Shown here piece by piece: positions 15,977 to 23,610 of a DNA stretch of 28,709 nt. Source of the stretch: Bog-532 sp036495425. Its GTDB lineage: Bacteria; Actinomycetota; Actinomycetes; Streptosporangiales; Streptosporangiaceae. Where the stretch lies: positions 1-28,709 of the forward strand of contig DASXMW010000117.1 in the NCBI GenBank assembly GCA_036495425.1, in the 5' to 3' direction. The notes beneath the pieces were generated by a model. The model saw only the letters and a program-made list of their open reading frames with translations, did not search any database and was not told the DNA's origin. The position numbers and the translations under genes were made by a program. Position 1 is the first letter of the stretch. Every line of letters starts with the position of its first letter.

Positions 15977-18439
15977 ATGGGCTCACCGCCTGATCCCCTG
16001 CTTCCGGCTGCCCCGAAGCCGCCTGCCGGGGGCGGGCTGGCCCGGCGTTCCGTGCTCGTCGCGGGCCTGGCGGCCGGGGCGGCCGGGGCCGGGTTCGCCC
16101 TGACCGAGCTGGTCACCCACGGGCGGGCGCAGGCCAGCACGCGGGACACTCCCCCGCCGGCGGCCCGTCCGGTGGTGGCCGCCCGGGAGTACGAGCTCAG
16201 CACCGGGTGGCGGTTCGGGAGGTACGTGACCGGGGCCGACCGGCCGGAGTTCGACGAGGGCGCGCTGGCCCCGGTGACCGTGCCCCACTGCGTGGCCGGG
16301 CTGTCCTGGCAGAAGTGGGACCCGCGGTCCTGGGAGGAGGTGTGGGTCTACCGCCGGCACCTGGACGGCGACGGGCTGCCGGACGGCCGGATCCTGGTCG
16401 ACTTCGACGGGGTGATGGTCAACGCCACCGTGCTGCTCAACGGCACGATCGTCACCAGCCACCAGGGCGGGTACCTGCCGTTCACGGCCGAGCTGACCGG
16501 CCACCTGACCAGCGGGGACAACCTGCTGGCGGTCATCGTGGACGCCCGCTGCATCCCGGTGCCCCCGACCTCGGCCCGGCCGGGGTCGGTGGACTTCTAC
16601 CAGCCGGGCGGCATCTACCGGGACGTCCGGCTGCGGGTGGTGCCGGACGCCTACCTGACCGACGTGTACGCGCGCCCGGCGGACGTGCTGTCGCCCAGCC
16701 GGCGGGTGGACGTCCAGTGCACGATCGACAGCTCGCGCCGGAACCGGGAGGCCGCCCGGCTGGACACCGTGCTGACCGAGCACGAGAAGGTCATCGCGTC
16801 GGTGACCCAGACCCTGCCCCCGGTGACGGCCGGGCAGACGGTGACCACGGTGCCGCTGGCCGGGCTGGGCGACGTCAAGCTGTGGTCGCCGGACCAGCCG
16901 CAGCTGTACGAGCTGACCACCACGCTGACCGTGCCCGGGGCCGGGTCACACTCGGTGCGGCAGCGGATCGGGTTCCGCCAGGCCGAATTCCGCGCGGACG
17001 GCTTCTTTCTCAACGGCAGGCGGCTGAAGATCTTCGGCCTGGACCGGCACCAGCTGTTTCCCTACACCGGGATGGCCATGCCGGCCCGGGCCCAGCGGCG
17101 TGACGCCGAGATCCTGCGCCGCGACTTCAACTGCAACATGGTCCGCTGCTCGCACTACACCCAGTCGCCGCACTTTCTGGACGCCTGCGACGAGCTGGGG
17201 CTGATGGTGTGGGAGGAGACGCCGGGCTGGCACCACGTGGGCGGCCCGGCCTGGCAGGACCTGGTGGTGCAGAACGTGCACGACATGGTGGTCCGGGACC
17301 GCAGCCGGCCGTCGGTCATCATCTGGGGCACCCGGCTGAACGAGACCCGCGCCCACCCGGGCCTGTACGCGCGGACCCGGGCCCGCGCCCGTCAGCTGGA
17401 CGGGACCCGGCCGTCGTCGGGGGCGATGTACACCCAGCACCAGAAGGGCTGGGACGAGGACGTGTTCGCGTTCAACGACTACCACCGGGACGAAGCCGGC
17501 AACGCGCGGCTGCTGCCGCCGCTGCCCGGCGTGCCGTACCTGGTCACCGAGTCGGTCGGGGTCGAGTTGCCGCATCCGCACCGGTACCGCTGGACCGACC
17601 CGCCCGCCCGGCTGGCCCAGCAGGCGGTATTCCACGCCCAGGTGCACGACGTGGCCCAGTCCAACCCGCGCTACGCGGGCCTGCTGGCCTGGGCCGGGTT
17701 CGACTACGCGAGCCCGTTCGGCAACTACGGCGAGGGGGTCAAGTGGGCCGGGGTGGCCGACGGGTTCCGGGTGGCCAAGCCGGGGGCGGCGATCTACCTG
17801 TCCCAGGTCGACCCGCGGGTCCGGCCGGTGGTGGTGCCGGTGTTCTTCTGGGAGCTGGGGGCGGGGGCCTCCCCCAGTGGGCCCGGGCCGGACGCGCTGC
17901 TGGCCAACAACTGCCAGTCGGTCAAGGTGTTCATCGGCGACTCGCACGCGACCGGCCAGCCCGTGCTGGCCTCCGAGCTGTACGGCCACCTGGACTACCC
18001 GCCCATGCTGCTCGACCTGCGGGTGGCCCGGGACGACCACCCCGAGCTGCGCATCGAGGGCTATGTCGACGGCCAGCTAGTGTCGACGATCCGGATGTCG
18101 TCGGACCCGGCGGGCGACCACCTGGCCATGACCGCCGACGACCCGGAGATCACCGACGACGGCTCGGACGCGACCCGGCTGGTGTTCCGCGCGGTCGACG
18201 CCTACGGCAACCAGCGCCGGTACGCCACCGGCGAGGTGTTCCTGGCTATCGACGGGCCGGGTGAGCTGGTGGGAGACAATCCATTCGCGTTCGGCGAGTA
18301 CGGGGGCCTGGGCGCGGTCTGGCTACGCTCGCAGGCCGGGCGGACCGGGCTGGTCACGGTGATCGCCGAGCACCCGGTGCTGGGCCGGGCCCGGATCCAG
18401 GTCGCCGTGCGCCGGTCCGGCCGTCAGCGGCTGGACTGA
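15977..18439 (+). CDS. Exported glycoside hydrolase family 2 protein (beta-galactosidase/beta-glucuronidase-like)
   Basis: GH2 enzymes remove terminal beta-linked sugars. The 820-residue protein begins with a Tat-type signal (LARRSVLVAG, Arg23-Arg24, hydrophobic to about residue 48), so it is probably exported folded. Then come a sugar-binding jelly-roll domain (GWRFGRYVTGADRPEFDEG, FDGVMVNATVLLNG, YQPGGIYRDVRLRVV), an Ig-like domain, and the TIM barrel from about residue 340 (FFLNGRRLKIFGLDRHQLFP, in part). The acid/base is Glu456 in RLNETRAH, and the probable nucleophile is Glu525 in LVTESVG. Further beta domains close the protein. ATG 15977 follows GGAGG by 10 nt; an upstream ATG at 15956 has no ribosome binding site. 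Substrate cannot be read from the sequence. A short palindromic insertion lies at 17855-17877. Confidence 0.88.
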   Translation: MGSPPDPLLPAAPKPPAGGGLARRSVLVAGLAAGAAGAGFALTELVTHGRAQASTRDTPPPAARPVVAAREYELSTGWRFGRYVTGADRPEFDEGALAPVTVPHCVAGLSWQKWDPRSWEEVWVYRRHLDGDGLPDGRILVDFDGVMVNATVLLNGTIVTSHQGGYLPFTAELTGHLTSGDNLLAVIVDARCIPVPPTSARPGSVDFYQPGGIYRDVRLRVVPDAYLTDVYARPADVLSPSRRVDVQCTIDSSRRNREAARLDTVLTEHEKVIASVTQTLPPVTAGQTVTTVPLAGLGDVKLWSPDQPQLYELTTTLTVPGAGSHSVRQRIGFRQAEFRADGFFLNGRRLKIFGLDRHQLFPYTGMAMPARAQRRDAEILRRDFNCNMVRCSHYTQSPHFLDACDELGLMVWEETPGWHHVGGPAWQDLVVQNVHDMVVRDRSRPSVIIWGTRLNETRAHPGLYARTRARARQLDGTRPSSGAMYTQHQKGWDEDVFAFNDYHRDEAGNARLLPPLPGVPYLVTESVGVELPHPHRYRWTDPPARLAQQAVFHAQVHDVAQSNPRYAGLLAWAGFDYASPFGNYGEGVKWAGVADGFRVAKPGAAIYLSQVDPRVRPVVVPVFFWELGAGASPSGPGPDALLANNCQSVKVFIGDSHATGQPVLASELYGHLDYPPMLLDLRVARDDHPELRIEGYVDGQLVSTIRMSSDPAGDHLAMTADDPEITDDGSDATRLVFRAVDAYGNQRRYATGEVFLAIDGPGELVGDNPFAFGEYGGLGAVWLRSQAGRTGLVTVIAEHPVLGRARIQVAVRRSGRQRLD

Positions 18440-18474
18440 TTTGACCGACCGCACCGGGGGTACGCCAGGACACC

Positions 18475-19533
18475 ATGGGATGTGAGGTTTCCTGGTTCGC
18501 CGCGCTGTGTGACGACGACTACGAGTTCCTGGGCGTGACCGACCCGGCCCTGCAGTCGAGCTGGGAGCACTGCCGCGCCATCGCGCTGTCGGCCGAGGAC
18601 GGCGGCTACGACAACCTGCTGCTCCCGTCCGGGTACACCATGGGCATCGACTCGGTCGGCTTCGCGGCCGGGATCGCGCCGCTGCTGCGCCGGATGCGGC
18701 TGCTGGTCGCGGTGCGGATGGGCGAGATGTGGGTGCCGCAGCTGGCCCGGCAGATCGCCACCCTGGACCAGATGCTGGGCGGCCGTCTCACGGTCAACAT
18801 CATCTCCTCCGACCTGCCCGGCCAGAAGCTGGACTCGGGCCCGCGCTACCAGCGGACGCTGGAGATCATGGCCGTGCTCCGGGATCTGCTCAACGGCAAG
18901 CCGGTCGACTTCCACGGCGACTTCGTCGACCTGACCCTGGACCCGCCGCGGGTCCGGCCGCCGTCGGGCTGCCCGCCGTTCTACTTCGGCGGTCTCTCGG
19001 AGCCCGCCCGCCAGGTGGCCGCCCAGGCCGCCGACGTGTTCCTGATGTGGCCGGACACCCTGCCCGGGGTGCGATCGGTGATCGCTGACATGCGGGCCCG
19101 GGCGTCCCGGTACGGACGGGAGCTGCGGTTCGGGTACCGGGCCCACGTCATCGTGCGTTCGACCGAGGCCGAGGCCCGGCAGGCCGCGGCGCGGCTGCTG
19201 TCCCGGCTGGACCCGGAGACCGGGGAGCAGATCCGGCGGCGGTCCCTGGACACCACCTCGGCGGGGAACGCGCGGCAGCGCGAGCTCCGGGACCTGGCCA
19301 GCGATGACGGGTTCGCCGAGCCGGGGCTGTGGACCGGGATCGGCCGGGCCCGGTCCGGGGCGGGAGCGGCCATCGTGGGCGATCCAGACCAGGTGCTGGC
19401 CAAGCTCCGGGGCTATCAGGAACTCGGTATGGAAGCCTTCATTCTGTCCGGGTACCCGCACATTGCCGAGGGGGACCTGTTCGCGCGGCACGTGCTGCCC
19501 CGGCTGGAGCATGGGCCGCTGTTTGCGCGTTAG
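18475..19533 (+). CDS. LLM-class FMNH2-dependent monooxygenase, alkanesulfonate monooxygenase (SsuD)-like
   Basis: SsuD releases sulfite from alkanesulfonates using FMNH2 and O2, with the flavin reduced by a separate reductase (none is encoded here). The 352-residue sequence follows SsuD through its length: VSWFAALCDDDYEFLG, GYDNLLLPSGYT, MRLLVAVRMGE, ARQIATLDQMLGGRLTVNII, the conserved PPFYFGGLSEPARQVAAQ, RFGYRAHVIVR, LWTGIGRARSGAGAAIVGDPD and ILSGYPHIAEGDLFARHVLP. The usual SsuD Cys in the N-terminal strand region is not obvious, so the substrate may differ. ATG 18475 comes 35 nt after the GH2 gene, with weak AGGA upstream; they may be co-transcribed though functionally unrelated. It ends before a long hairpin and faces the sulfur-related dioxygenase. 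Confidence 0.85.
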   Translation: MGCEVSWFAALCDDDYEFLGVTDPALQSSWEHCRAIALSAEDGGYDNLLLPSGYTMGIDSVGFAAGIAPLLRRMRLLVAVRMGEMWVPQLARQIATLDQMLGGRLTVNIISSDLPGQKLDSGPRYQRTLEIMAVLRDLLNGKPVDFHGDFVDLTLDPPRVRPPSGCPPFYFGGLSEPARQVAAQAADVFLMWPDTLPGVRSVIADMRARASRYGRELRFGYRAHVIVRSTEAEARQAAARLLSRLDPETGEQIRRRSLDTTSAGNARQRELRDLASDDGFAEPGLWTGIGRARSGAGAAIVGDPDQVLAKLRGYQELGMEAFILSGYPHIAEGDLFARHVLPRLEHGPLFAR

Positions 19534-19616
19534 GTGCTGGGGCCGGCCGGGGCCGGGCCGGGGGCCCCTGGTTGCCGGACGTGGCCGGTGAGACCGAGCG
19601 GACGGGTGCGGGCCAG

Positions 19617-19659
19617 CTGGGAAGGCTTTTCCGCAGTGGGTGCGGAAAAGCCTTCCCAG
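19617..19659. terminator. Long perfect hairpin between convergent genes, probable bidirectional terminator
   Basis: The arms CTGGGAAGGCTTTTCCGCA (19617-19635) and its exact complement (19641-19659) are separated by GTGGG. A 19-bp perfect stem in the 237-nt gap between the converging monooxygenase and dioxygenase genes fits a terminator without a U-tract, a type common in actinobacteria. The symmetry would also suit a small palindromic repeat element. Confidence 0.7.
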
Positions 19660-19770
19660 TCCGGCCGTGGGGCGGAGGTGAAGGGGTGCGGGGAGACCGG
19701 GCCGGTACCGGAGCGGGAAGCGGAGTACGGCCGGTGCTGGCCGGTCACGGTAAATAAAACGCGGTGAAGG

Positions 19771-20694
19771 TCAGGCCGTGACGTAGGCCGCCGACTCGCC
19801 CCGGACAGCCTGGCTGCGGTACCCGTCCACACCGGCCGGGATGTCGCCCGCCACCGTGACGCGGTGCATCCGGCGCGGCAGGTCGCCGTAGTCGTCGACG
19901 GCGTAGTGCTGCGTCGCCCGGTTGTCCCAGATGGCCACGTCGCCCGGGCTCCAGTGCCAGCGGACGGTGTTCTCGAGCCGGGTCACGTGCCGCTGGAACA
20001 GGTCGAACAGGTAGCGGGAGTCAGAGGCGGACACGCCCAGGATCTCCTTGACGAACTGGCCCAGCAGCAGGGTCCGCTCCCCCGTCTCCGGGTGCACGCG
20101 GACCACCGGGTGCTCGGTCTGGAACACCGTGGACAGGAACACCTCGCGGTGGTGGCGCTCGTCCTGGTCGGACTTGGCCCCCACGCCCCCGCCGGACTGC
20201 TCGGCGTAGTCGTAGGCGTTGGTATGCAGCGCGTGCAGGCTGTCGGCCAGGGTGCGCAGTTCCGGCGACAGCGACTGGTACGCGGTGGCGGTGTTGGCCC
20301 AGCAGGTGTCGCCGCCGTAGGGCGGCAGGGTGACGGCGCGCAGGATGGACACCGCGGGCACCCGGTCCACGAACGTGACGTCGGTGTGCCAGGCGTTGGC
20401 CTTGCCCCCGCCGGCCTGGGCGTCCAGCTCCAGCACGTGCGGCTCGGCGGCGGCGCCGGGCACGGTCGGGTGGGCGGTGGTCAGGTCACCGAACAGCCGC
20501 GCGAACCCGGCCTGCTCGGCGTCGGCCAGGTGGTCCTGGCCGCGGAAGTAGATGACCTTGTGCTCGAGCAGGGCCTGCCGGACCGCGCCGAAGACGTCGC
20601 CGGGAAGGTCGGCGGCGAGGCGCACGCCGGTGACTTCGGCGCCGATGTGGCCCGCGATGCGCCGGACGTCGATACCCGGTTCAGTGGTGGACAT
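19771..20694 (-). CDS. TauD/TfdA-family Fe(II)/2-oxoglutarate dioxygenase, Rv3406/AtsK-like alkyl sulfatase
   Basis: These enzymes hydroxylate the carbon next to sulfur or sulfate so that the S group is released for assimilation. The iron triad is complete: His103 and Asp105 (AWHTDVTF) and His263 (TQHYAVDDY), with the 2-oxoglutarate-binding Arg278 (MHRVTV) 15 residues on, as in TauD. Overall wording (EHKVIYFRGQ, GKANAWHTDVTFVDRVPA, SILRAVTLPPYGGDTCWANT, HTNAYDYA, EHPVVRVHPETGERTLLLG) follows the mycobacterial alkyl sulfatase Rv3406 more closely than taurine dioxygenase, so sulfate esters are the likelier substrate; taurine remains possible. ATG 20694 has AGAGGAG 4 nt upstream. Length is 307 aa, normal. 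It converges with the SsuD-like gene. Confidence 0.87.
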   Translation of the reverse strand: MSTTEPGIDVRRIAGHIGAEVTGVRLAADLPGDVFGAVRQALLEHKVIYFRGQDHLADAEQAGFARLFGDLTTAHPTVPGAAAEPHVLELDAQAGGGKANAWHTDVTFVDRVPAVSILRAVTLPPYGGDTCWANTATAYQSLSPELRTLADSLHALHTNAYDYAEQSGGGVGAKSDQDERHHREVFLSTVFQTEHPVVRVHPETGERTLLLGQFVKEILGVSASDSRYLFDLFQRHVTRLENTVRWHWSPGDVAIWDNRATQHYAVDDYGDLPRRMHRVTVAGDIPAGVDGYRSQAVRGESAAYVTA

Positions 20695-20760
20695 GGGGCT
20701 CCTCTCTGCTGGCTCTCTTGGCTCAGGGCTCGCTTCAGGCTCAGCAGAACACCGAGCTCG

Positions 20761-20801
20761 CCTATTGTCAATAATTTAGATAGGTATTACCGGATATGAC
20801 C
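20761..20801 (-). promoter_or_regulatory. AT-rich promoter/operator region of the dioxygenase gene
   Basis: This is an AT-rich patch in a GC-rich neighbourhood. On the minus strand it has an exact TTGACA (20771-20766) and, just upstream, TAAATT (20778-20773). CCTAT (20761-20765) and ATAGG (20780-20784) form an inverted repeat around them. TTGACA as -35 would pair with a poor -10 (TCTGCT, 17 nt); TAAATT as -10 would have a poor -35. A regulated promoter is likely here, but the exact elements are unclear. Confidence 0.4.
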
Positions 20802-20871
20802 TAGGAAGGGGACGGGGCCGGTCTGCCGGTACGGGACGGGACGTTCAGGGTTGTCCCGTAAGCTCTCCAGA

Positions 20872-21435
20872 ATGGGGCCGGCGACGACGCTGACGGAACT
20901 GGGGGCCGCGCGCTTCGCCGCGGCCGTGGACAAGATGCTGGCCGTGTACACGGCGGCCATGCACCCGGCGCCTTCGCAGCTGGCCGGGCGGCGGTCGATC
21001 ATGGCCCGGCACGCCACCAACCCGGGGTTCCGGGCCCTGACCGTGCTGGACGAGGACGGGGAGCCGGTCGCGTTCAGCTACGGCTTCCACGGTGAGCCCG
21101 GCCAGTGGTGGCACGACATGGTGCACTACGCGATCGCGGCCACGTCCGGGGCGGCCGAAGCCACCCGCTGGCTGTCCGACTCGTTCGAGGTCGCCGAGTT
21201 GCACGTGACCCCGGCCTACCAGCACCAGGGACTCGGGCGCAGCCTGCTGTACACGCTCACCGACGGGCTGGCCGAGCAGCACGCGCTGCTGTCCACCCAC
21301 GACTCCGAATCCCCCGCGCGGCACCTGTACCGCAGCGCGGGCTTCGTCGACCTGCTGACCGCGTTCCGGTTCTCCGGCGGCGACCCGCCGTACGCGGTGA
21401 TGGGGGCCTCGCTCCCGCTACGAACGCGCGCCTGA
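20872..21435 (+). CDS. GNAT-family N-acetyltransferase
   Basis: GNAT proteins transfer an acetyl group from acetyl-CoA to an amine; the substrate here is unknown. The acetyl-CoA motif is visible as VAELHVTPAYQHQGLGRSLL, and the C-terminal part has LLSTHDSESPARHLYRSAGFVDLL. The first third (VYTAAMHPAPSQLAGRRSIM, HATNPGFRAL, SYGFHGEPGQWWHDMV) matches a conserved actinomycete subgroup. I chose ATG 20872. TAAGCT (20859-20864, -10-like) ends 7 nt before it and no ribosome binding site is present, so the mRNA may be leaderless. TTG 20851 is the alternative. The 3' end overlaps the convergent metF by 18 nt. Confidence 0.8.
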   Translation: MGPATTLTELGAARFAAAVDKMLAVYTAAMHPAPSQLAGRRSIMARHATNPGFRALTVLDEDGEPVAFSYGFHGEPGQWWHDMVHYAIAATSGAAEATRWLSDSFEVAELHVTPAYQHQGLGRSLLYTLTDGLAEQHALLSTHDSESPARHLYRSAGFVDLLTAFRFSGGDPPYAVMGASLPLRTRA

Positions 21436-22422
21436 GCCGACTTTTTCCAGGCCGGTCACGGCCTTGCGCATGCGCGCGGCCCGATCGGCCAGGCCGAGCC
21501 GCTGGTAGATCTCGCGGGTGGCCCGGGACCAGTTCAGCGTGTAGAAGTGCAGGCCGGGCACGCCCTCGGCCAGCAAGCGCTCGCACATGGCGGCCCCGTA
21601 GTCGACGCCGATCTCGCGCACCGCGGCGCGGTCGTCCTGGACCGCGTGCAGCCGGTCGGTCAGCTCGGGGGGGATCCGGGTGCCGCCCAGCTCGATGGCC
21701 TTGTCGATGATCCGGACGCTGGTGACCGGCATGATCCCGGGGATGATCGGCACCGCGCAGCCGGCCGCGACCACCCGGTCGCGCAGCCGCAGGTAATCCT
21801 CGGGGTAGAAGAACATCTGGGTCACCGCGAAGTCGGCCCCGGCCCGGCACTTGGCGATGAAGTACTCGACGTCGGACTCGAAGCTCCGCGATCGGGGGTG
21901 CTTCTCCGGGAACGCGGCCACCCCGACGCAGAAGTCGCCGTAGGAGCGGATCAGCCGGACCAGCTCTTCGGCGTGGTCGAGGCCCTCGGGGTGCTTGGTC
22001 CACTCCGCGTTGGGATCGCCCGGCGGGTCACCGCGCAGGGCCAGCAGGTTGCGCACGCCGACCGCGGCGTAGGAGCCGATGACCTGGCGCAGCTCGGCTA
22101 CGGAGTGGTTGACCGCGGTGAGGTGCCCGACCGGGGTCAGGGTGGTCTCCGCGGCGATGCGGCCGGTGACCCGGACCGTGCGGTCGCGGGTCGAGCCGCC
22201 GGCGCCGTAGGTCACCGAGACGAACGTGGGCCGCAGCGGCTCCAGCTGCCGGATCGCCCGCCAGAGCTGTCGCTCGGCCTCGTCGGTCTTGGGCGGCATG
22301 AACTCGAACGAGTACGACTCGCCGCCGGCCGCGATCAGGTCGCGGATGGCGGCGGCGTGCCGGATGGGACCGCTGGGGACACCGGTGGCGGGGGCCGCGA
22401 ATCGGCGCTGACGCGGAGGCAT
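21418..22422 (-). CDS. metF: 5,10-Methylenetetrahydrofolate reductase
   Basis: MetF reduces methylene-THF to methyl-THF, the methyl donor for methionine synthase. The FAD-dependent TIM barrel (334 aa) shows the catalytic Glu40 in SFEFMPPK, VSVTYGAGGSTRDRT, GHLTAVNHS, LLALRGDPPGD with Asp132, FAVTQMFFYPEDYLRLRDR and IPGIMPVTS. An N-terminal tail of about 20 residues (MPPRQRRFAAPATG) precedes the fold. ATG 22422 has GAGG 4 nt upstream. It starts 5 nt after the thiE stop, so they form one transcript. Its end overlaps the convergent acetyltransferase gene. Confidence 0.95.
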   Translation of the reverse strand: MPPRQRRFAAPATGVPSGPIRHAAAIRDLIAAGGESYSFEFMPPKTDEAERQLWRAIRQLEPLRPTFVSVTYGAGGSTRDRTVRVTGRIAAETTLTPVGHLTAVNHSVAELRQVIGSYAAVGVRNLLALRGDPPGDPNAEWTKHPEGLDHAEELVRLIRSYGDFCVGVAAFPEKHPRSRSFESDVEYFIAKCRAGADFAVTQMFFYPEDYLRLRDRVVAAGCAVPIIPGIMPVTSVRIIDKAIELGGTRIPPELTDRLHAVQDDRAAVREIGVDYGAAMCERLLAEGVPGLHFYTLNWSRATREIYQRLGLADRAARMRKAVTGLEKVGSGARS

Positions 22423-22427
22423 GTGCC

Positions 22428-23078
22428 TCAGGGTAACGCGGTCACCAGCCGGCGGGCGAACTCCGCGGCGGCCGCGGCCGGGTCGGCGGCGTCGGTCAGG
22501 GCCCGCACCACGACCACCCGGCGGGCCCCGGCGTCCAGCACCTCATCCAGGTTGCCCAGGTCGATGCCCCCGATGGCGTACCAGGGGCGGCTGGTGCCCA
22601 GTTCCGCCGCGTACCGGACCAGTGGAAGCCCGGGCGCGGGGCGGCCTGGCTTGGTCGGGGTCGGCCACACCGGCCCGGTGCAGAAGTAGTCCACGCCGGG
22701 CGCGCCGGCCGCCTCGGCGGTCTCCGGCTCGGCGTGCGAGGACCGGCCGATGATCGGGTCCGGCCCGATGAGGGCCCGGGCCACCGGGACCGGCAGGTCG
22801 TCCTGGCCCAGGTGCAGGACGTCGGCGCCCGCGGCGTAGGCCAGGTCGGCCCGGTCGTTGACCGCGAACAGGGCCCCGTGCTTGGCCGCCTTGTCTCGGA
22901 ACACGTCCAGCAAGGCCAGTTCCTGGACGGCTTCCAGGCCCTTCTGCCGCAGCTGCACCACGTCCACGCCGGCCCCCAGCACGGCGTCCAGGAACAACGG
23001 CAGGTCACCCTGCCGTTCCCGCGCGTCCACGCACAGGTAGAGCCGGGCCCGGTCCAGCCGGGCCCGCAGGTCGGTCAT
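22428..23078 (-). CDS. thiE: Thiamine-phosphate synthase
   Basis: ThiE couples the thiazole and pyrimidine moieties to thiamine phosphate. The 216-residue barrel has VDVVQLRQKG (residues 38-47), the pyrophosphate-binding FAVNDRADLAYAAGAD, LHLGQDDLPV, the signature YFCTGPVWPTPTKPG and the C-terminal WYAIGGIDLGN. ATG 23078 opens the family sequence (MTDLRARLDRARLYLCVD, in part); GAGGG sits too close (1 nt) to act as a normal ribosome binding site. The frame is open far upstream through ohr but only as an artefact. It begins 20 nt after ohr and ends 5 nt before metF. No TPP riboswitch was recognised upstream. Confidence 0.93.
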   Translation of the reverse strand: MTDLRARLDRARLYLCVDARERQGDLPLFLDAVLGAGVDVVQLRQKGLEAVQELALLDVFRDKAAKHGALFAVNDRADLAYAAGADVLHLGQDDLPVPVARALIGPDPIIGRSSHAEPETAEAAGAPGVDYFCTGPVWPTPTKPGRPAPGLPLVRYAAELGTSRPWYAIGGIDLGNLDEVLDAGARRVVVVRALTDAADPAAAAAEFARRLVTALP

Positions 23079-23098
23079 GCCCTCGGTCCGGTGGCCGG

Positions 23099-23548
23099 TC
23101 AGGCCGGCCGGGCGGAGGCCGCGGCCGGCCCGGTGAGCCGCAGCTCCACGCTGATGTTGCCGCGGGTGGCCCGGGAGTACGGGCAGACCTGGTGGGCGGT
23201 GTCGACCAGTTCCCGGGCCTGCTCGGGCTGGACGTTGGGCAGGTCGCTCTCCAGCGTCACGACCAGGTCGAAGGCCTCCCCGGCGGGCCCGATGCCGACG
23301 TAGGCGGTGACGGCGGAGTCGCTGACGTCCACGCCGGTGCGGCGGCCGACCGCGCGCAGGGCGCTGTGGAAGCAGGCCGCGTACCCGGCCGCGAACAGTT
23401 CCTCGGGGTTGGCGCCCTCGCCGGACCCGCCCATCTCGGGTGGCATGGCCAGATCCAGGTCGACCCGGCCGTCGGCCGAGACGACGTGGCCGTTGCGACC
23501 GTCGCCGGTTGAGGTCGCGACGGCGGTGTACAGAACGTTTTCGAGCAT
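23099..23548 (-). CDS. ohr: Organic hydroperoxide resistance protein (Ohr/OsmC family)
   Basis: Ohr is a cytosolic thiol peroxidase that reduces organic and lipid hydroperoxides, usually recycled by lipoylated proteins. The 149-residue sequence has the family start YTAVATSTGDGRNGHVVS with the conserved Arg18, Glu50 in GANPEELFAAGYAACF, the peroxidatic Cys59 (AACFHSAL) and the resolving Cys122 (CPYSRATRGN). All catalytic residues are present. ATG 23548 lacks a clear ribosome binding site. No OhrR/MarR regulator gene lies next to it. It leads the ohr-thiE-metF group, 62 nt after the HAD gene; TAGCAT at 23613-23608 (minus) may be its -10 element. Confidence 0.94.
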   Translation of the reverse strand: MLENVLYTAVATSTGDGRNGHVVSADGRVDLDLAMPPEMGGSGEGANPEELFAAGYAACFHSALRAVGRRTGVDVSDSAVTAYVGIGPAGEAFDLVVTLESDLPNVQPEQARELVDTAHQVCPYSRATRGNISVELRLTGPAAASARPA

Positions 23549-23610
23549 GTTCTACCAACCCCGAGATGGTGGGCGCGTAAGCGGACGTGAGGAGATCTGC
23601 GCCGCCTATG

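Noticed and set aside
23549..23610. TPP riboswitch upstream of the ohr-thiE-metF group
   Set aside because: The 62-nt gap is too short and lacks the conserved THI-box sequences.
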